Assembly: GCA_025356655.1 (NCBI GenBank)
Contig: JANXRW010000126.1
Coordinates: 18,753 to 82,752, forward strand
Length of the DNA: 64,000 bases
DNA from: Betaproteobacteria bacterium
GTDB taxonomy: Bacteria; Pseudomonadota; Gammaproteobacteria; Burkholderiales; SHXO01
Direction: 5' to 3'
Positions 10,701 through 18,099 of this stretch are shown here, in pieces. The number at the start of each line of letters is the position of its first letter. The first letter of the stretch is position 1. Under the pieces are notes generated by a model. The model was not told where the DNA came from, made no database searches, and saw only the letters and a program-made list of their open reading frames with translations. The position numbers and the translations under genes are program-made.

Positions 10701-11216
10701 GCTGCCCATGGGAAACAGGTCGATCAGGCCACCGCGCACGCTGGCCTCCCCCGGGGAGAGCACCTGGCTCACGTAGCTGTAACCAGCCAGGGTGAGTTGC
10801 TCCCGGAGCCGCTCGACGGGCAGGGCCTCGCCTTTTTTAAGGAAGAAGCTGTAGGCCGCCAGGTAGCGCGGCGGGGGCAGTCGCAGCAACGCGGTGGTCA
10901 CCGGCACCACCAACACGTGGCAATCGTCGTGGGTGACCTGATAGAGCGTGGAGATGCGCTCCGAGACCAAGTCCTGGTGCGGGGAAAAGCTGTCGTAGGG
11001 CAGCGTTTCCCAGTCCGGCAATAGGTGCACCTTGCGCCCGGCGTCGAAAAAGGCGATCTCCTGCACTAGGCGCTGCGCGTCGGCGGCAGAGGCCGTGAGA
11101 AGTACGAGCGGGCGGTCCTCGCGGGCGGCAAGGGCTAGGGCTAGGGCGTCGCTCGCGCCGTGGAGGCCGGTGGCGCGCAGCCGCTGGCCGGGGGCGGGGT
11201 CGGGTAAGCGCAGCAT
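7797..11216 (-). CDS. mfd: Mfd, transcription-repair coupling factor
   Basis: Mfd removes RNA polymerase stalled at DNA lesions and recruits UvrA. The frame is open 99 codons further upstream, but the ATG at 11216 (MLRLPDPAPG) gives a normal 1139-residue protein and the extra part has no family similarity. Domains in order: UvrB-like region (about 1-330, with LLPDWETLPYDSFSPHQDLVSERI), RNA polymerase interaction domain (around DPVVHATHGVGRYLGL), then the RecG-type translocase with Walker A GDVGFGKTE near residue 625, DEEH box IIDEEHRFG near 730, and motif VI in RADRFGLAQLHQLRGRVGR. The C-terminal TRCF domain is complete. Divergent from ispD. Confidence 0.97.
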   Translation of the reverse strand: MLRLPDPAPGQRLRATGLHGASDALALALAAREDRPLVLLTASAADAQRLVQEIAFFDAGRKVHLLPDWETLPYDSFSPHQDLVSERISTLYQVTHDDCHVLVVPVTTALLRLPPPRYLAAYSFFLKKGEALPVERLREQLTLAGYSYVSQVLSPGEASVRGGLIDLFPMGSTVPYRIELLDDQIDSIRAFDPDTQRSIYKVGEVRLLPAREFPTDEAARGLFRRQFRERFEGDASRSPLYRDVSQGLFPAGVEYYLPLFFEQTATLFDYLPAATRASLVGDVSAAAEAFWAETHSRYLLLRGDALRPLLPPAEIFLTVEEFFTGLKPLARLDILAPGAAAPDCAHCDTAPLPPLQVDRRAEDPLHRLRAFLGQFAGRVLLCAESLGRRETLSEYLRNHDLAPVPCEGYAAFLEAQPPLMLCAGALGSGFLAPGDGLAIITENELYAGQVRTRDRRGSSDRSTVENMLRDLSEVKVGDPVVHATHGVGRYLGLTNMDLGEGSMEFLALEYASGDKLYVPVSQLQVIGRYSGAQPETAPLHRLGSGQWEKARRKAAQQVRDTAAELLNVYAARAARQGYAFSLKPQDYEAFCDGFPFEETRDQQEAIDAVLKDMTSGRPMDRLICGDVGFGKTEVALRGAFVAVMDGKQVAVLVPTTLLAEQHFQTFSDRFADWPVRIAELSRFRSAKEQNASLALVAEGKVDIVIGTHKLVQDRVRFANLGLVIIDEEHRFGVRHKERLKALRAEVDVLTLTATPIPRTLALSLEGLREFSVIATAPQRRLSIKTFVSRDSPGLIREAVLRELKRGGQVYFVHNEIETIARQEAALAALVPEARIRVAHGQMPERELELAMRDFYQQRFSVLLCTTIIETGIDVASANTIIINRADRFGLAQLHQLRGRVGRSHHQAYAYLLTPEEGALSAQAKKRLEAIQMMEELGSGFFLAMHDLEIRGAGEVLGESQSGEMQEIGFALYSEMLESAIKSLKAGKEPDLTAPLGVTTEINLHAPALLPDTYCADVHERLVVYKRLANCDTQEALDALREELTDRFGLPPEPTLVLFDTHRLRLLARALGVVKIDAGPDSLQLQFMPNPPVDHARIIALLQSGRDYRMNGPDRLRLQVAIPESRARVKRLTDIFRELT

Positions 11217-11364
11217 GGTCGAAAAGGTCGCTATTATAGGCCGATCGGGCAGAGGCCTCGGTGCCTTGCTCAGGACCGGCGTTGCCCACATAATCGCGCT
11301 CTTCCATGAAACTCCCGCTGCACACCCGCCGGTACGTGCCGGCGCCCCGTCCCGCAGGCCCTGC

Positions 11365-12066
11365 ATGAGCCGGCATTTTGCGCTATTGCCCGCCGCCGGC
11401 CAGGGCAGCCGGCTGGGCGCCGCTCGGCCCAAGCAGTACCTGGAACTCCACGGCCATCCCTTGTTGTGGCACGCCGTGCGCTGCTTTTGCACCCATCCGG
11501 CCATCACTCGCACTTTTGTTGTGCTCTCGCCCGGGGACGCCTATTTCGCTCGCGTTGATTGGAGCGAGTTCGGTGAGCGTTTGCAGCCCCTCTATTGCGG
11601 TGGCGAGAGTCGGGCGCACAGCGTGTGCAATGCACTGGAGGCCGTGGTGGGTGACATCGACGGGCGCGACTGGGTGCTGGTGCACGACGGGGCTCGCCCC
11701 TGTATCAGCCACCGCTTGATTGACTGCCTCCTCGATGCCCTGACGCCGCAGGAGGTTGGGGCGCTACTGGCGCTACCGGTGGCCGATACGCTCAAGCGCG
11801 AAGACGGGGCGGGACGCGCGCGGTCCACCGAACCGCGCGCGGGCCTGTGGCAGGCACAGACGCCTCAAGCGTTCCGGCACGGTGAACTGTTGCAGGCCCT
11901 GCGCCAGGGCCTGGACGCGGCGCTCACGGACGAGGCCAGCGCCTTCGAGCGCCTGGGAATGCACCCGCGGCTCGTCCCCGGCAGCGCTCTCAACCTGAAG
12001 GTAACCCATGGCCCGGATTTGGAACTTGCGCGCGCCATCCTGGCTCGGTCGGAGAGCGCCCCGTGA
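11365..12066 (+). CDS. ispD: IspD, 2-C-methyl-D-erythritol 4-phosphate cytidylyltransferase
   Basis: IspD transfers CMP from CTP to methylerythritol phosphate in the non-mevalonate isoprenoid pathway. The ATG at 11365 gives 233 residues starting [18 protein letters not shown], in which the AAGxGxRxG nucleotide-binding loop (10-18) and the [13 protein letters not shown] segment are typical. [12 protein letters not shown] is the central substrate-binding motif. The frame stays open upstream into the mfd promoter region, but that part lacks similarity. Its TGA overlaps the GTG start of ispF, the standard ispDF arrangement. Confidence 0.96.
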   Translation: MSRHFALLPAAGQGSRLGAARPKQYLELHGHPLLWHAVRCFCTHPAITRTFVVLSPGDAYFARVDWSEFGERLQPLYCGGESRAHSVCNALEAVVGDIDGRDWVLVHDGARPCISHRLIDCLLDALTPQEVGALLALPVADTLKREDGAGRARSTEPRAGLWQAQTPQAFRHGELLQALRQGLDAALTDEASAFERLGMHPRLVPGSALNLKVTHGPDLELARAILARSESAP

Positions 12067-12542
12067 GGCTGCGCGTCGGCCAGGGCTTCGATGTCCACCG
12101 GCTGGTGCCCGACCGTGCGCTGGTGCTCGGTGGCGTGAGCATCCCGCATGAGTTGGGATTGGACGGCCATTCGGACGCTGACGCGCTCCTGCACGCGGTT
12201 TGCGACGCGTTGATCGGCGCGGCCGCCCTGGGCGACATCGGGCGGCATTTCCCCGACACCGATGCGCGCTTTTCCGGTGCTGACAGTCGGGGGCTCTTGC
12301 GCCACACCATGGCGATGGTGCGCGAGCGAGGCTGGGAGGTGGTGAACGTCGACGCCACGGTCATCGCGCAGCGCCCGCGACTGGCGCCTCATATCGCCGC
12401 CATGGTGGCTTGCATTGCGGCTGAGCTCGAGGTCGATGTTTCGCAGGTCAACGTCAAGGCTAAGACAGCGGAGCACTTAGGCGCGCTGGGGCGTGAGGAG
12501 GGTATCGCCACTCAGGCGGTGGTCCTCCTGCAGCAGCGGTGA
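12063..12542 (+). CDS. ispF: IspF, 2-C-methyl-D-erythritol 2,4-cyclodiphosphate synthase
   Basis: IspF cyclises CDP-methylerythritol 2-phosphate, the step after IspD/IspE. The 159-residue protein has the usual length and the metal ligands D10 and H12 in GQGFDVHRL and H44 in [16 protein letters not shown]. The [10 protein letters not shown] and [16 protein letters not shown] motifs are intact, as is the C-terminal [22 protein letters not shown] block. It starts with a GTG inside the ispD stop (GTGA) and its own stop overlaps the next start in the same way, so ispD-ispF-thpR were one translationally coupled unit. Confidence 0.97.
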   Translation: MRLRVGQGFDVHRLVPDRALVLGGVSIPHELGLDGHSDADALLHAVCDALIGAAALGDIGRHFPDTDARFSGADSRGLLRHTMAMVRERGWEVVNVDATVIAQRPRLAPHIAAMVACIAAELEVDVSQVNVKAKTAEHLGALGREEGIATQAVVLLQQR

Positions 12543-13072
12543 ATAGCGGCGAGCCGGCGCAACGCCGTTGCTTTCTGGCGCTGTGGCCCGAGGCCCCGTT
12601 GGCGCAAGCCCTGGCGCAGCAGGGCAGGGCGCTTTGGCAGCGCGGCGGAGGGCGTCTGTGCGAACCGGAGGCGCTGCACCTGACGCTGGCTTGTCTGGGC
12701 GATCTCAGTGCCGAGCGCGGCCGGGCACTGATCGCAGCCGCGCGGCAATGTACCGGGGACGCGCTGGCGTTGCACATCGACTAGGCGGGCTGTTGGCCGC
12801 ACAACCGCGTGGGTTGGCTCGCGCCCGGCGAGCCGCCGCCCGCACTGGTTCGTCTGCAGGGCGCGCTCGACGCGGCGCTGACTGCCGAGGGCTTCCCCCT
12901 TGAGGAGCGCGCCTTCCAAGCGCACGTCACGGTTCTGCGGAACCTGCGCCAGCCGGCGCCGCAGCAGGAGTTCCCCGCGCTCGCGACGGCCCTGGAGTTC
13001 GTCTTGGCAGCGGCCCGGCGGGAGGACACGGGGCCCCGTTACGAGATCCTCGAGCGCTTCCCGGCGCGCTGA
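12539..13072 (+). pseudogene. thpR: ThpR, RNA 2',3'-cyclic phosphodiesterase, interrupted by an in-frame TAG
   Basis: ThpR (formerly 2'-5' RNA ligase) belongs to the 2H phosphoesterases. The frame from GTG 12539 to TGA 13072 would give 177 residues with both HxTx motifs: HLTL at 47-50 and HVTV in the second half (AFQAHVTVLRN). A single TAG at 12782-12784 interrupts it between LALHID and AGCWPHNRVGWLAP; sequence on both sides is well conserved and stays in the same frame. One substitution, for example CAG to TAG, would explain it. It could be a recent pseudogene, a sequencing or assembly error, or a readthrough codon. Start overlaps the ispF stop (GTGA). Confidence 0.85.
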
Positions 13073-13084
13073 TCCGCCGTACTT

Positions 13085-13128
13085 GTTAAACCATTGATTA
13101 ATAGATAGAGAATTTGCTCCGGTTTAAC
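13085..13128. repeat. Inverted repeat GTTAAACC / GGTTTAAC
   Basis: Perfect 8-base arms (13085-13092 and 13121-13128) separated by 28 AT-rich bases, just after the end of thpR. The AT-rich composition differs sharply from its surroundings. It may be an operator, the end of a lost element, or part of a folded transcript. Confidence 0.55.
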
Positions 13129-13336
13129 CTTTGCACCCTTGCGGGCATGCAGTTGCACCTGTAACTTTGCGCCTGCAATAGACGCATGCGCTGCCCGCGT
13201 AGGGAAGGCGGGTTCCGGCAGAGCCGGCCGACGGACGGTGGGGTGGCGCACGGCATGCAGTGGACAAAGACCGGAGGCTTGTAGCGACCGGTCGGGTGCG
13301 GAGACCTCTAGGCCGGAAACATTAAACGGCCACCCT

Positions 13337-13371
13337 CGGGGCGACATCGGCAGGTGTCGCCCCGCTTTTTT
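13337..13371 (+). terminator. Rho-independent terminator
   Basis: The arms CGGGGCGACA (13337-13346) and TGTCGCCCCG (13355-13364) are perfect complements with an 8-base loop, followed by C and six T. The T run is on the plus strand only, so it ends a rightward transcript: either the ispD-ispF-thpR mRNA or a small RNA starting after 13072. Confidence 0.9.
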
Positions 13372-13773
13372 GTCTCAATCTGCGGCAGGCAGCGTCCAAA
13401 TCCTCCGCGAGCTTCGGCATCCAGGCGGTCAACTGCGATTGCTTCATGATGCGCTGGCGCCGCCCAAAACCGGTGCGAGTCGCACCCTGGGGAGACCATC
13501 GGTCTCAGGCGAGGATCCGGGCACCCCCCGCCTTCGAGCGACAAAAGGCGCAGCCGCCTGCCACCCAAAGAGTCGGCGATGCTCGATGCGAGCACGTCTT
13601 GGCCATCCAGGTTCAGCAAGGTATCTGGGCGCGGGGCCGCACTGCATCAGGCGAGGCGCCATGAAATTCAGCTGCGCTCAGCATGGCCACGGCGTAGGGT
13701 ACCTCCACCGTCTTACCCAGATACCGGTCCGGCTCAATTCGAGCGGTGATGCACCCGCGTCGGGGGGGCGTGC

Positions 13774-14853
13774 TTAGGCGTGCGGGGGCGAGGCTGCGAT
13801 GGCCGCGCAGACGGCTGCGGTGACTTGCGCCGTGGTGGCGGTGCCGCCCAGGTCGGGTGTGCGCACGCCGCTAGCGCTCACCGTTTCGATGGCGCCGGAC
13901 AGGCGTGCAGCGGCGGCGGATTCGCCTAGGTGCTCAAGCATCATGACGGCGGTGGCGAAGGTACCCACCGGGTTGGCGATGCCCTTGCCCACGATGTCGA
14001 AGGCCGAACCGTGGATGGGTTCGAACATGGAGGGAAAGCGGCCTTCGGGATTGAGGTTTGCCGTAGCGGCGACTCCAAGACTGCCCGCGAGCGCGGCGGC
14101 CAAATCACTGAGAATGTCCGCGTGCAGGTTAGTGGCCACCATGACATCGAGCGAGCGAGGCTTGAGCACCATGCGCTGGGTGGCGGCGTCCACCAACTCC
14201 TTGGCCGTGCTCACGTCGGGGAACTCGCCGGCGATCTCCTGGAAGATCTCGTCCCACAGCACCATGCCGTGGCGCTGGGCGTTGGATTTGGTGATCAGCG
14301 TGAGGTGGCGGCGCGGGCGCTTGCGGGCCAGTTCGAAGGCAAAGCGCAGGATGCGGGTGACCCCGACGCGGGTAAAGATAGACACCTCGGTGGCCACCTC
14401 CTCGGGTAGCCCGCGGTGGGTTCGCCCGCCCTGCCCGGCGTACTCGCCTTCGCTGTTCTCGCGCACGATGACCCAGTCCAGATCACCCGCGGCGACGCGT
14501 CGCAGCGGGCTCTCGATGCCCGGCAGCAGGCGCGTGGGGCGGACGTTGGCGTATTGGTCGAAGCCCTGGCAGATGGCGAGCCGAAGGCCCCAGAGGGTGA
14601 CGTGGTCGGGCACCTCCAGGGACCCCACGGCGCCGAAGTAGATGGCGTCGAAGGCGCGCAATCGGTGTAGGCCATCGGAGGGCATCATGACCCCGTGGCG
14701 CTGGTAGTAGTCGCTGCCCCACGGAAAGGTTTCCACATCGAGGGCGAAGCTGCCTTCGTACGCCACGAGCGCGTCGAGGACCTGCAGGCCGGCCGAGATG
14801 ACTTCGGGGCCGATCCCGTCGCCGGGAATGGCCGCCAGTTTGTATCGCTTCAT
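13774..14853 (-). CDS. Tartrate/D-malate dehydrogenase (decarboxylating), TtuC/DmlA family
   Basis: A member of the isocitrate/isopropylmalate dehydrogenase superfamily, 359 residues. The N-terminus YKLAAIPGDGIGPEVISAGLQVLDAL and the block GSDYYQRHGVMMPSDGLHRL followed by DAIYFGAVG are typical of the tartrate/D-malate branch and not of LeuB. VRENSEGEYAGQGGRTH holds the substrate contacts and ATNLHADILSDLAAALAGSLGVAATANLNPEG the Mg2+ and NAD regions. It would oxidise and decarboxylate D-malate, tartrate or a related 2-hydroxyacid in the cytoplasm, using NAD. A divergent LysR gene starts 154 bases away, as in dmlA/dmlR pairs, and likely controls it. The exact substrate is inference. Confidence 0.87.
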   Translation of the reverse strand: MKRYKLAAIPGDGIGPEVISAGLQVLDALVAYEGSFALDVETFPWGSDYYQRHGVMMPSDGLHRLRAFDAIYFGAVGSLEVPDHVTLWGLRLAICQGFDQYANVRPTRLLPGIESPLRRVAAGDLDWVIVRENSEGEYAGQGGRTHRGLPEEVATEVSIFTRVGVTRILRFAFELARKRPRRHLTLITKSNAQRHGMVLWDEIFQEIAGEFPDVSTAKELVDAATQRMVLKPRSLDVMVATNLHADILSDLAAALAGSLGVAATANLNPEGRFPSMFEPIHGSAFDIVGKGIANPVGTFATAVMMLEHLGESAAAARLSGAIETVSASGVRTPDLGGTATTAQVTAAVCAAIAASPPHA

Positions 14854-15007
14854 GGGTGCGCTGGAATCCGTGACGGAGACGGGCGCAATTGTATCCTAGC
14901 CTGCCCGGGGCGCGGAACAAAACCCCCGTGGCCCCGGTCTATGTGAGACAGTAAAATCGAGGCGACGCGATGGCGCCCCGCCTCCCCGGTATCGGAGCAG
15001 ACATCCG

Positions 15008-15916
15008 TTGGATCGGCTGGCAGCCATGGAGGTTTTTGTGCGCATCGTCGAGGCCGGTAGCCTCTCCGCGGTGGCGCGCCAGATCGGCACTACGCAGCCG
15101 ACCGTGAGCAAGCACCTGGCGGCACTTGAGCGCTACCTGGGCGCTCGACTCATCGAGCGCGCGACGCGCCGGTTGGTGATGACCAATGCCGGCGACCTCT
15201 TCTATGAGCACTGTCGGCAAATCCTCGCGCAGATGAGAACCGCCGAACTCGCCTTGCGTCCGCCGCGCTCAGGGCTCGCCGGTACCCTGCGCGTGAACGC
15301 GCCCGTCGCCCTGGGCCAAGCCGTGCTCTGCGCTATGGTCCTCGCTTTTCAGCAGCGCTATCCCGATCTGGCCGTCGAGTTCTCCCTGAGCGACCGTCCC
15401 ACCGACCTCGCCGAGGAGCAAGTGGACGTGGCCGTCCGCGAGGGGTCCGTGAGCGACGCCGGCCTTCTCGTCAAAGGACTCGGCAGTACACGCACCGTCG
15501 CGGTGGCCGCACCGGCCTATCTGCAGGCCAGGGGCACACCCTTGCAACCGCAGGACCTGGCCGTGCACTGCTGCGTGCTCGCTGGCGGTGCCGCGAAAGC
15601 GGTGGAGTGGGGCTTCATGGCTGACGGTCGCGAGATCCAGGTTGCGGTCACGGGGAAGTTTAGTGCCGATGACTTGCACAGCCTGCGCGCGGCCCTTCTC
15701 TCCGGAGCGGGCGTGGGGATGATGCCCCTGTGGATGGTCGACCAGCCGCTCGCCGCCGGACTGCTGGTGCCGCTGCTGGAGCGCTACGAGCCTGCGCCCG
15801 TTGCCATCAACGCCGTCTATCTGCTCGGTGGGAGCAGCTGCGCAATCCTCGGCACCTTCCTGCAGTTCCTTCAGGAGGCATTCACGACCGTTCCCGGGCT
15901 AGGCACGCCGTCGTAG
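15008..15916 (+). CDS. LysR-family transcriptional regulator
   Basis: The 302-residue protein has the N-terminal winged helix-turn-helix (residues 1-60, with EAGSLSAVARQIGTTQPTVSKHLAALERYLGARL) and the periplasmic-binding-like effector domain after it. The TTG start at 15008 gives the common opening MDRLAAMEVFVRIVE and is preceded by GGAGC; ATG 15026 is the alternative. It is divergent from the tartrate/D-malate dehydrogenase, so it is probably its DmlR-like activator. It ends with TAG directly against the end of the minus-strand VOC gene, with no base between them. Confidence 0.9.
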   Translation: MDRLAAMEVFVRIVEAGSLSAVARQIGTTQPTVSKHLAALERYLGARLIERATRRLVMTNAGDLFYEHCRQILAQMRTAELALRPPRSGLAGTLRVNAPVALGQAVLCAMVLAFQQRYPDLAVEFSLSDRPTDLAEEQVDVAVREGSVSDAGLLVKGLGSTRTVAVAAPAYLQARGTPLQPQDLAVHCCVLAGGAAKAVEWGFMADGREIQVAVTGKFSADDLHSLRAALLSGAGVGMMPLWMVDQPLAAGLLVPLLERYEPAPVAINAVYLLGGSSCAILGTFLQFLQEAFTTVPGLGTPS

Positions 15917-16297
15917 TCAGGGCGCTGGCTCGTCTGGCGCGAAGTCAAGTTCAACGCGCGCCCCGCTGGGGTCGAAGCAGAAGAGTTGCCAGGTTCCCGA
16001 GTCGGCTTGCCGGCGCAAATCGTAGTCAACGCCCGCGGCCTTGAGCGCGGCGGCCGTGGCGGGCAGGTCAGCCCCAGTGAAGGCGATGTGGTCCAGTACG
16101 CCGCGCGGGTCCGCCGGTAGGGGCCGCCCGGCGATCACATGCAGAACCGGCTGCGATCCGCAATAGAGCCAAGTGCCGGGGAAGGTCAAAGGCGGGCGGT
16201 AGCCTTCCGTGAGGCCCAGAATCCCCATGTAGAAGGCACGGGTGGCTTCCAGGTCGTGCGTGAGCACCGTGAAGTGGTTCATCCCTGCGATGGCCAT
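15917..16297 (-). CDS. VOC-family (glyoxalase/dioxygenase-like) protein
   Basis: A 126-residue vicinal oxygen chelate fold protein. The frame is open further upstream, but ATG 16297 follows the strong box GGAGGGAG and begins the conserved sequence MAIAGMNHFTVLTHDLEATRAFY. GVLDHIAFTGADL and ARVELDFAPD carry the second-half His and Glu positions, so the metal triad of the family looks present. Such proteins include glyoxalases, thiol transferases and dioxygenases; the reaction cannot be told from sequence. It is the last gene of the nikR-ene reductase-VOC operon, 23 bases after the oxidoreductase. Confidence 0.85.
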   Translation of the reverse strand: MAIAGMNHFTVLTHDLEATRAFYMGILGLTEGYRPPLTFPGTWLYCGSQPVLHVIAGRPLPADPRGVLDHIAFTGADLPATAAALKAAGVDYDLRRQADSGTWQLFCFDPSGARVELDFAPDEPAP

Positions 16298-16320
16298 GGC
16301 GGCGTCTCCCTCCGGGGTTC

Positions 16321-17475
16321 TTAGGCGGCCTGGGGGGAAGGCGTCGCTGGCATCAGGCTTTGCGCGCGTTTGTCCAGCCACCAGCCGTACTGCATCGGCC
16401 AGTCGCCGAAATTGTTGTCCACGCCCAGCACGCGCTGGGCATGCAGGGCCCAATGGGGGTCGTAGAGGGCCTCGCGGCCCACGGCGATGAGGTCGGCCTG
16501 CCCCCTGCGCAGGATTTCCTCGGCCTGCGTGGCCTCGAGGATCAGCCCCACGGCCATGGTGGTAACCCTGGCCTCCTGGCGAATTCGTTCGGCGAAGGGC
16601 ACCTGGAAGCCGGGGCCGCGCTTAATGCGTGCTGCCGTTGCCGAGCCCGCTAGGCCGCCGGAGGAGACATCGAGGACGTCTACGCCCACCTGGGCCAGGC
16701 GGCCGGCGAGGATGACGGACTCCTCCACGCTCCAGCCACCGTCGAGCCCGTCTGTGGCCGAAATTCGGAAGAACAGCGGGCGCTCCTGCGGCCAAACATC
16801 GCGAACCGCCGCGGCAACCTCCAGGGCCAAGCGCAGCCGCCCCTCGAGACTGCCCCCGTAGCCGTCGGTGCGATGGTTTGACAGCGGCGAGAGGAATTCG
16901 TGAAGCAGGTAGCCGTGCGCGCCGTGCACCTCCACCACATCGAAACCGGCCGCCAAGGCACGGCGGGCCGCAGCACGGAAATCGGCCTTAAGACTCTCGA
17001 TGTCCTCGACGGTGAGTTCGTGCGGCATCAGCCAGCCCTCGCCCAGGGGCAGGGCGCTCGGGGCGACCACGCCCCAGGCGTCGTCCCCGCGTGCGAGGTC
17101 GGCTGCATCCAGGGGTCCATTGCCGTACCAGGGGCGTTGCATGCTCGCTTTGCGGCCCGCGTGGGCCAGCTGGACCGCGGCGCGCGCGCCGTGGCCCTGA
17201 AGGAATTCCACGATGCGGGCGAGCGGGGCGATCTGCTCGTCACACCACAGACCGAGGTCGCCGTGGGTGATGCGGCCGTGCTCCTGCACCGCCGTTGCCT
17301 CCGTGAAGATCAGGCCAGCGCCACCGAGGGCGAACTGGCCGAGGTGCACCAAGTGCCAGTCGGTGGCTGAGCCGTCCGGGCTGGAATAGGTGCACATCGG
17401 AGAGATGACCACTCGGTTGCGCAGTTCGAGGCCGCGCAAGGCGATGGGGTTGAAGAGCAGGGGCGATTGCTGCAT
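16321..17475 (-). CDS. NADH:flavin oxidoreductase, Old Yellow Enzyme family (YqjM/XenA-type)
   Basis: An FMN-dependent ene reductase of 384 residues that reduces activated C=C bonds with NAD(P)H. It shows the YqjM-type N-terminus (LFNPIALRGLELRNRVVISPMCTYSS, with the Cys of the PMC motif that tunes the flavin), the HAGRKA motif, EVHGAHGYLLHEFLSPLSNHRTDGYGGS with the substrate-binding His pair region and the catalytic Tyr area, and a C-terminal FMN phosphate site VGREALYDPHW. It sits 11 bases behind nikR and 23 ahead of the VOC gene, so it is cotranscribed with a nickel regulator, which is unusual. The natural substrate is unknown. Confidence 0.93.
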   Translation of the reverse strand: MQQSPLLFNPIALRGLELRNRVVISPMCTYSSPDGSATDWHLVHLGQFALGGAGLIFTEATAVQEHGRITHGDLGLWCDEQIAPLARIVEFLQGHGARAAVQLAHAGRKASMQRPWYGNGPLDAADLARGDDAWGVVAPSALPLGEGWLMPHELTVEDIESLKADFRAAARRALAAGFDVVEVHGAHGYLLHEFLSPLSNHRTDGYGGSLEGRLRLALEVAAAVRDVWPQERPLFFRISATDGLDGGWSVEESVILAGRLAQVGVDVLDVSSGGLAGSATAARIKRGPGFQVPFAERIRQEARVTTMAVGLILEATQAEEILRRGQADLIAVGREALYDPHWALHAQRVLGVDNNFGDWPMQYGWWLDKRAQSLMPATPSPQAA

Positions 17476-17486
17476 GGATCGTTTCC

Positions 17487-17957
17487 TCAGGTACGGGGAT
17501 GACTGTGGACGTGGTGGTAGACGTGGCCGGGATCGTGGGCGTGCGCGGCGTCATCGATCTCCACGGGTACGAGGTTGAGGCGTCCGTGGCGCACCCCCGG
17601 CTCGGCGATGAGGGTGTTGGCCAAGCGGCTCACTTCGGCGGTGGCGCCGCGGAGCATCAAGGTCTCCATGCAGCTGTCGTGGTCTAGATGGACATGCATG
17701 GAGGAGAGTACGAGTTGGTGACTCGCGTGCTGCAGTTCGGTCAGGCGCTCGGCCAAATCGCGCGCGCGGTGGTCATAAACGTAGCTCAGGGCCGCCACGC
17801 AATGGGGCGCTTCCCCTCGGGTGAGGCGGTCGCTCTCCAACTGCTCGCGCAGCATGTCGCGCACGGCTTCCGAGCGGTTCTGGTAGCCACGCCGCCGGAT
17901 GAGCTCATCGAACTGCTGGGCCAGATCCTGGCCAAGCGAGATGGTGAAACGCTCCAT
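17487..17957 (-). CDS. nikR: NikR, nickel-responsive transcriptional regulator
   Basis: NikR is a ribbon-helix-helix repressor with a C-terminal ACT-like nickel-binding domain. The N-terminal 45 residues (MERFTISLGQDLAQQFDELI, then RSEAVRDMLRE) form the DNA-binding part. The high-affinity nickel ligands of E. coli NikR (H76, H87, H89, C95) line up with H77, H88, H90 and C96 in QHASHQLVLSSMHVHLDHDSC. The 156 residues end in a His-rich tail (HAHDPGHVYHHVHSH), which could buffer metal. No nickel transporter is adjacent; the downstream genes are an ene reductase and a VOC protein. No clear NikR operator was found upstream. Confidence 0.95.
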   Translation of the reverse strand: MERFTISLGQDLAQQFDELIRRRGYQNRSEAVRDMLREQLESDRLTRGEAPHCVAALSYVYDHRARDLAERLTELQHASHQLVLSSMHVHLDHDSCMETLMLRGATAEVSRLANTLIAEPGVRHGRLNLVPVEIDDAAHAHDPGHVYHHVHSHPRT

Positions 17958-18099
17958 GGAAATCCCACAAGGTTTCTAGATTGGGAATGGTAGCGTAAAA
18001 ACCCGGCCCCACACCGACCGCCGTCGAGCCTGCCTCGGCGCGCCCGGAATTGGCCTACCATCAGCCCGCCCGACTTCCGACCAACGTGTTCAGCCGCCC

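Larger units (their letters stand above)
13073..13773. other. Intergenic stretch without a recognised gene, ending partly in a terminator
   Basis: No frame here has recognisable protein similarity. The left part is AT-rich and holds a perfect 8-base inverted repeat (13085-13128). From 13141 to 13198 GCGGGC...GCCCGC and GCATGC...GCATGC can pair into an imperfect hairpin, and a further small hairpin (CCGGCAGAGCCGG) lies near 13215. A perfect terminator follows at 13337-13371. This arrangement fits a small non-coding RNA or the leader of a lost gene; no known riboswitch consensus was recognised. The part from 13372 to 13773 shows nothing identifiable. Confidence 0.5.

Noticed and set aside
13200..13320. 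A c-di-GMP (GEMM) or other known riboswitch
   Set aside because: Fragments such as GGACAAAG and CCGGAGGC look faintly similar, but the conserved core elements could not be aligned, so only a generic structured RNA is suggested.
13139..13777. Plus-strand 212-codon frame before the dehydrogenase
   Set aside because: It runs through the terminator hairpin and has no similarity; judged non-coding.
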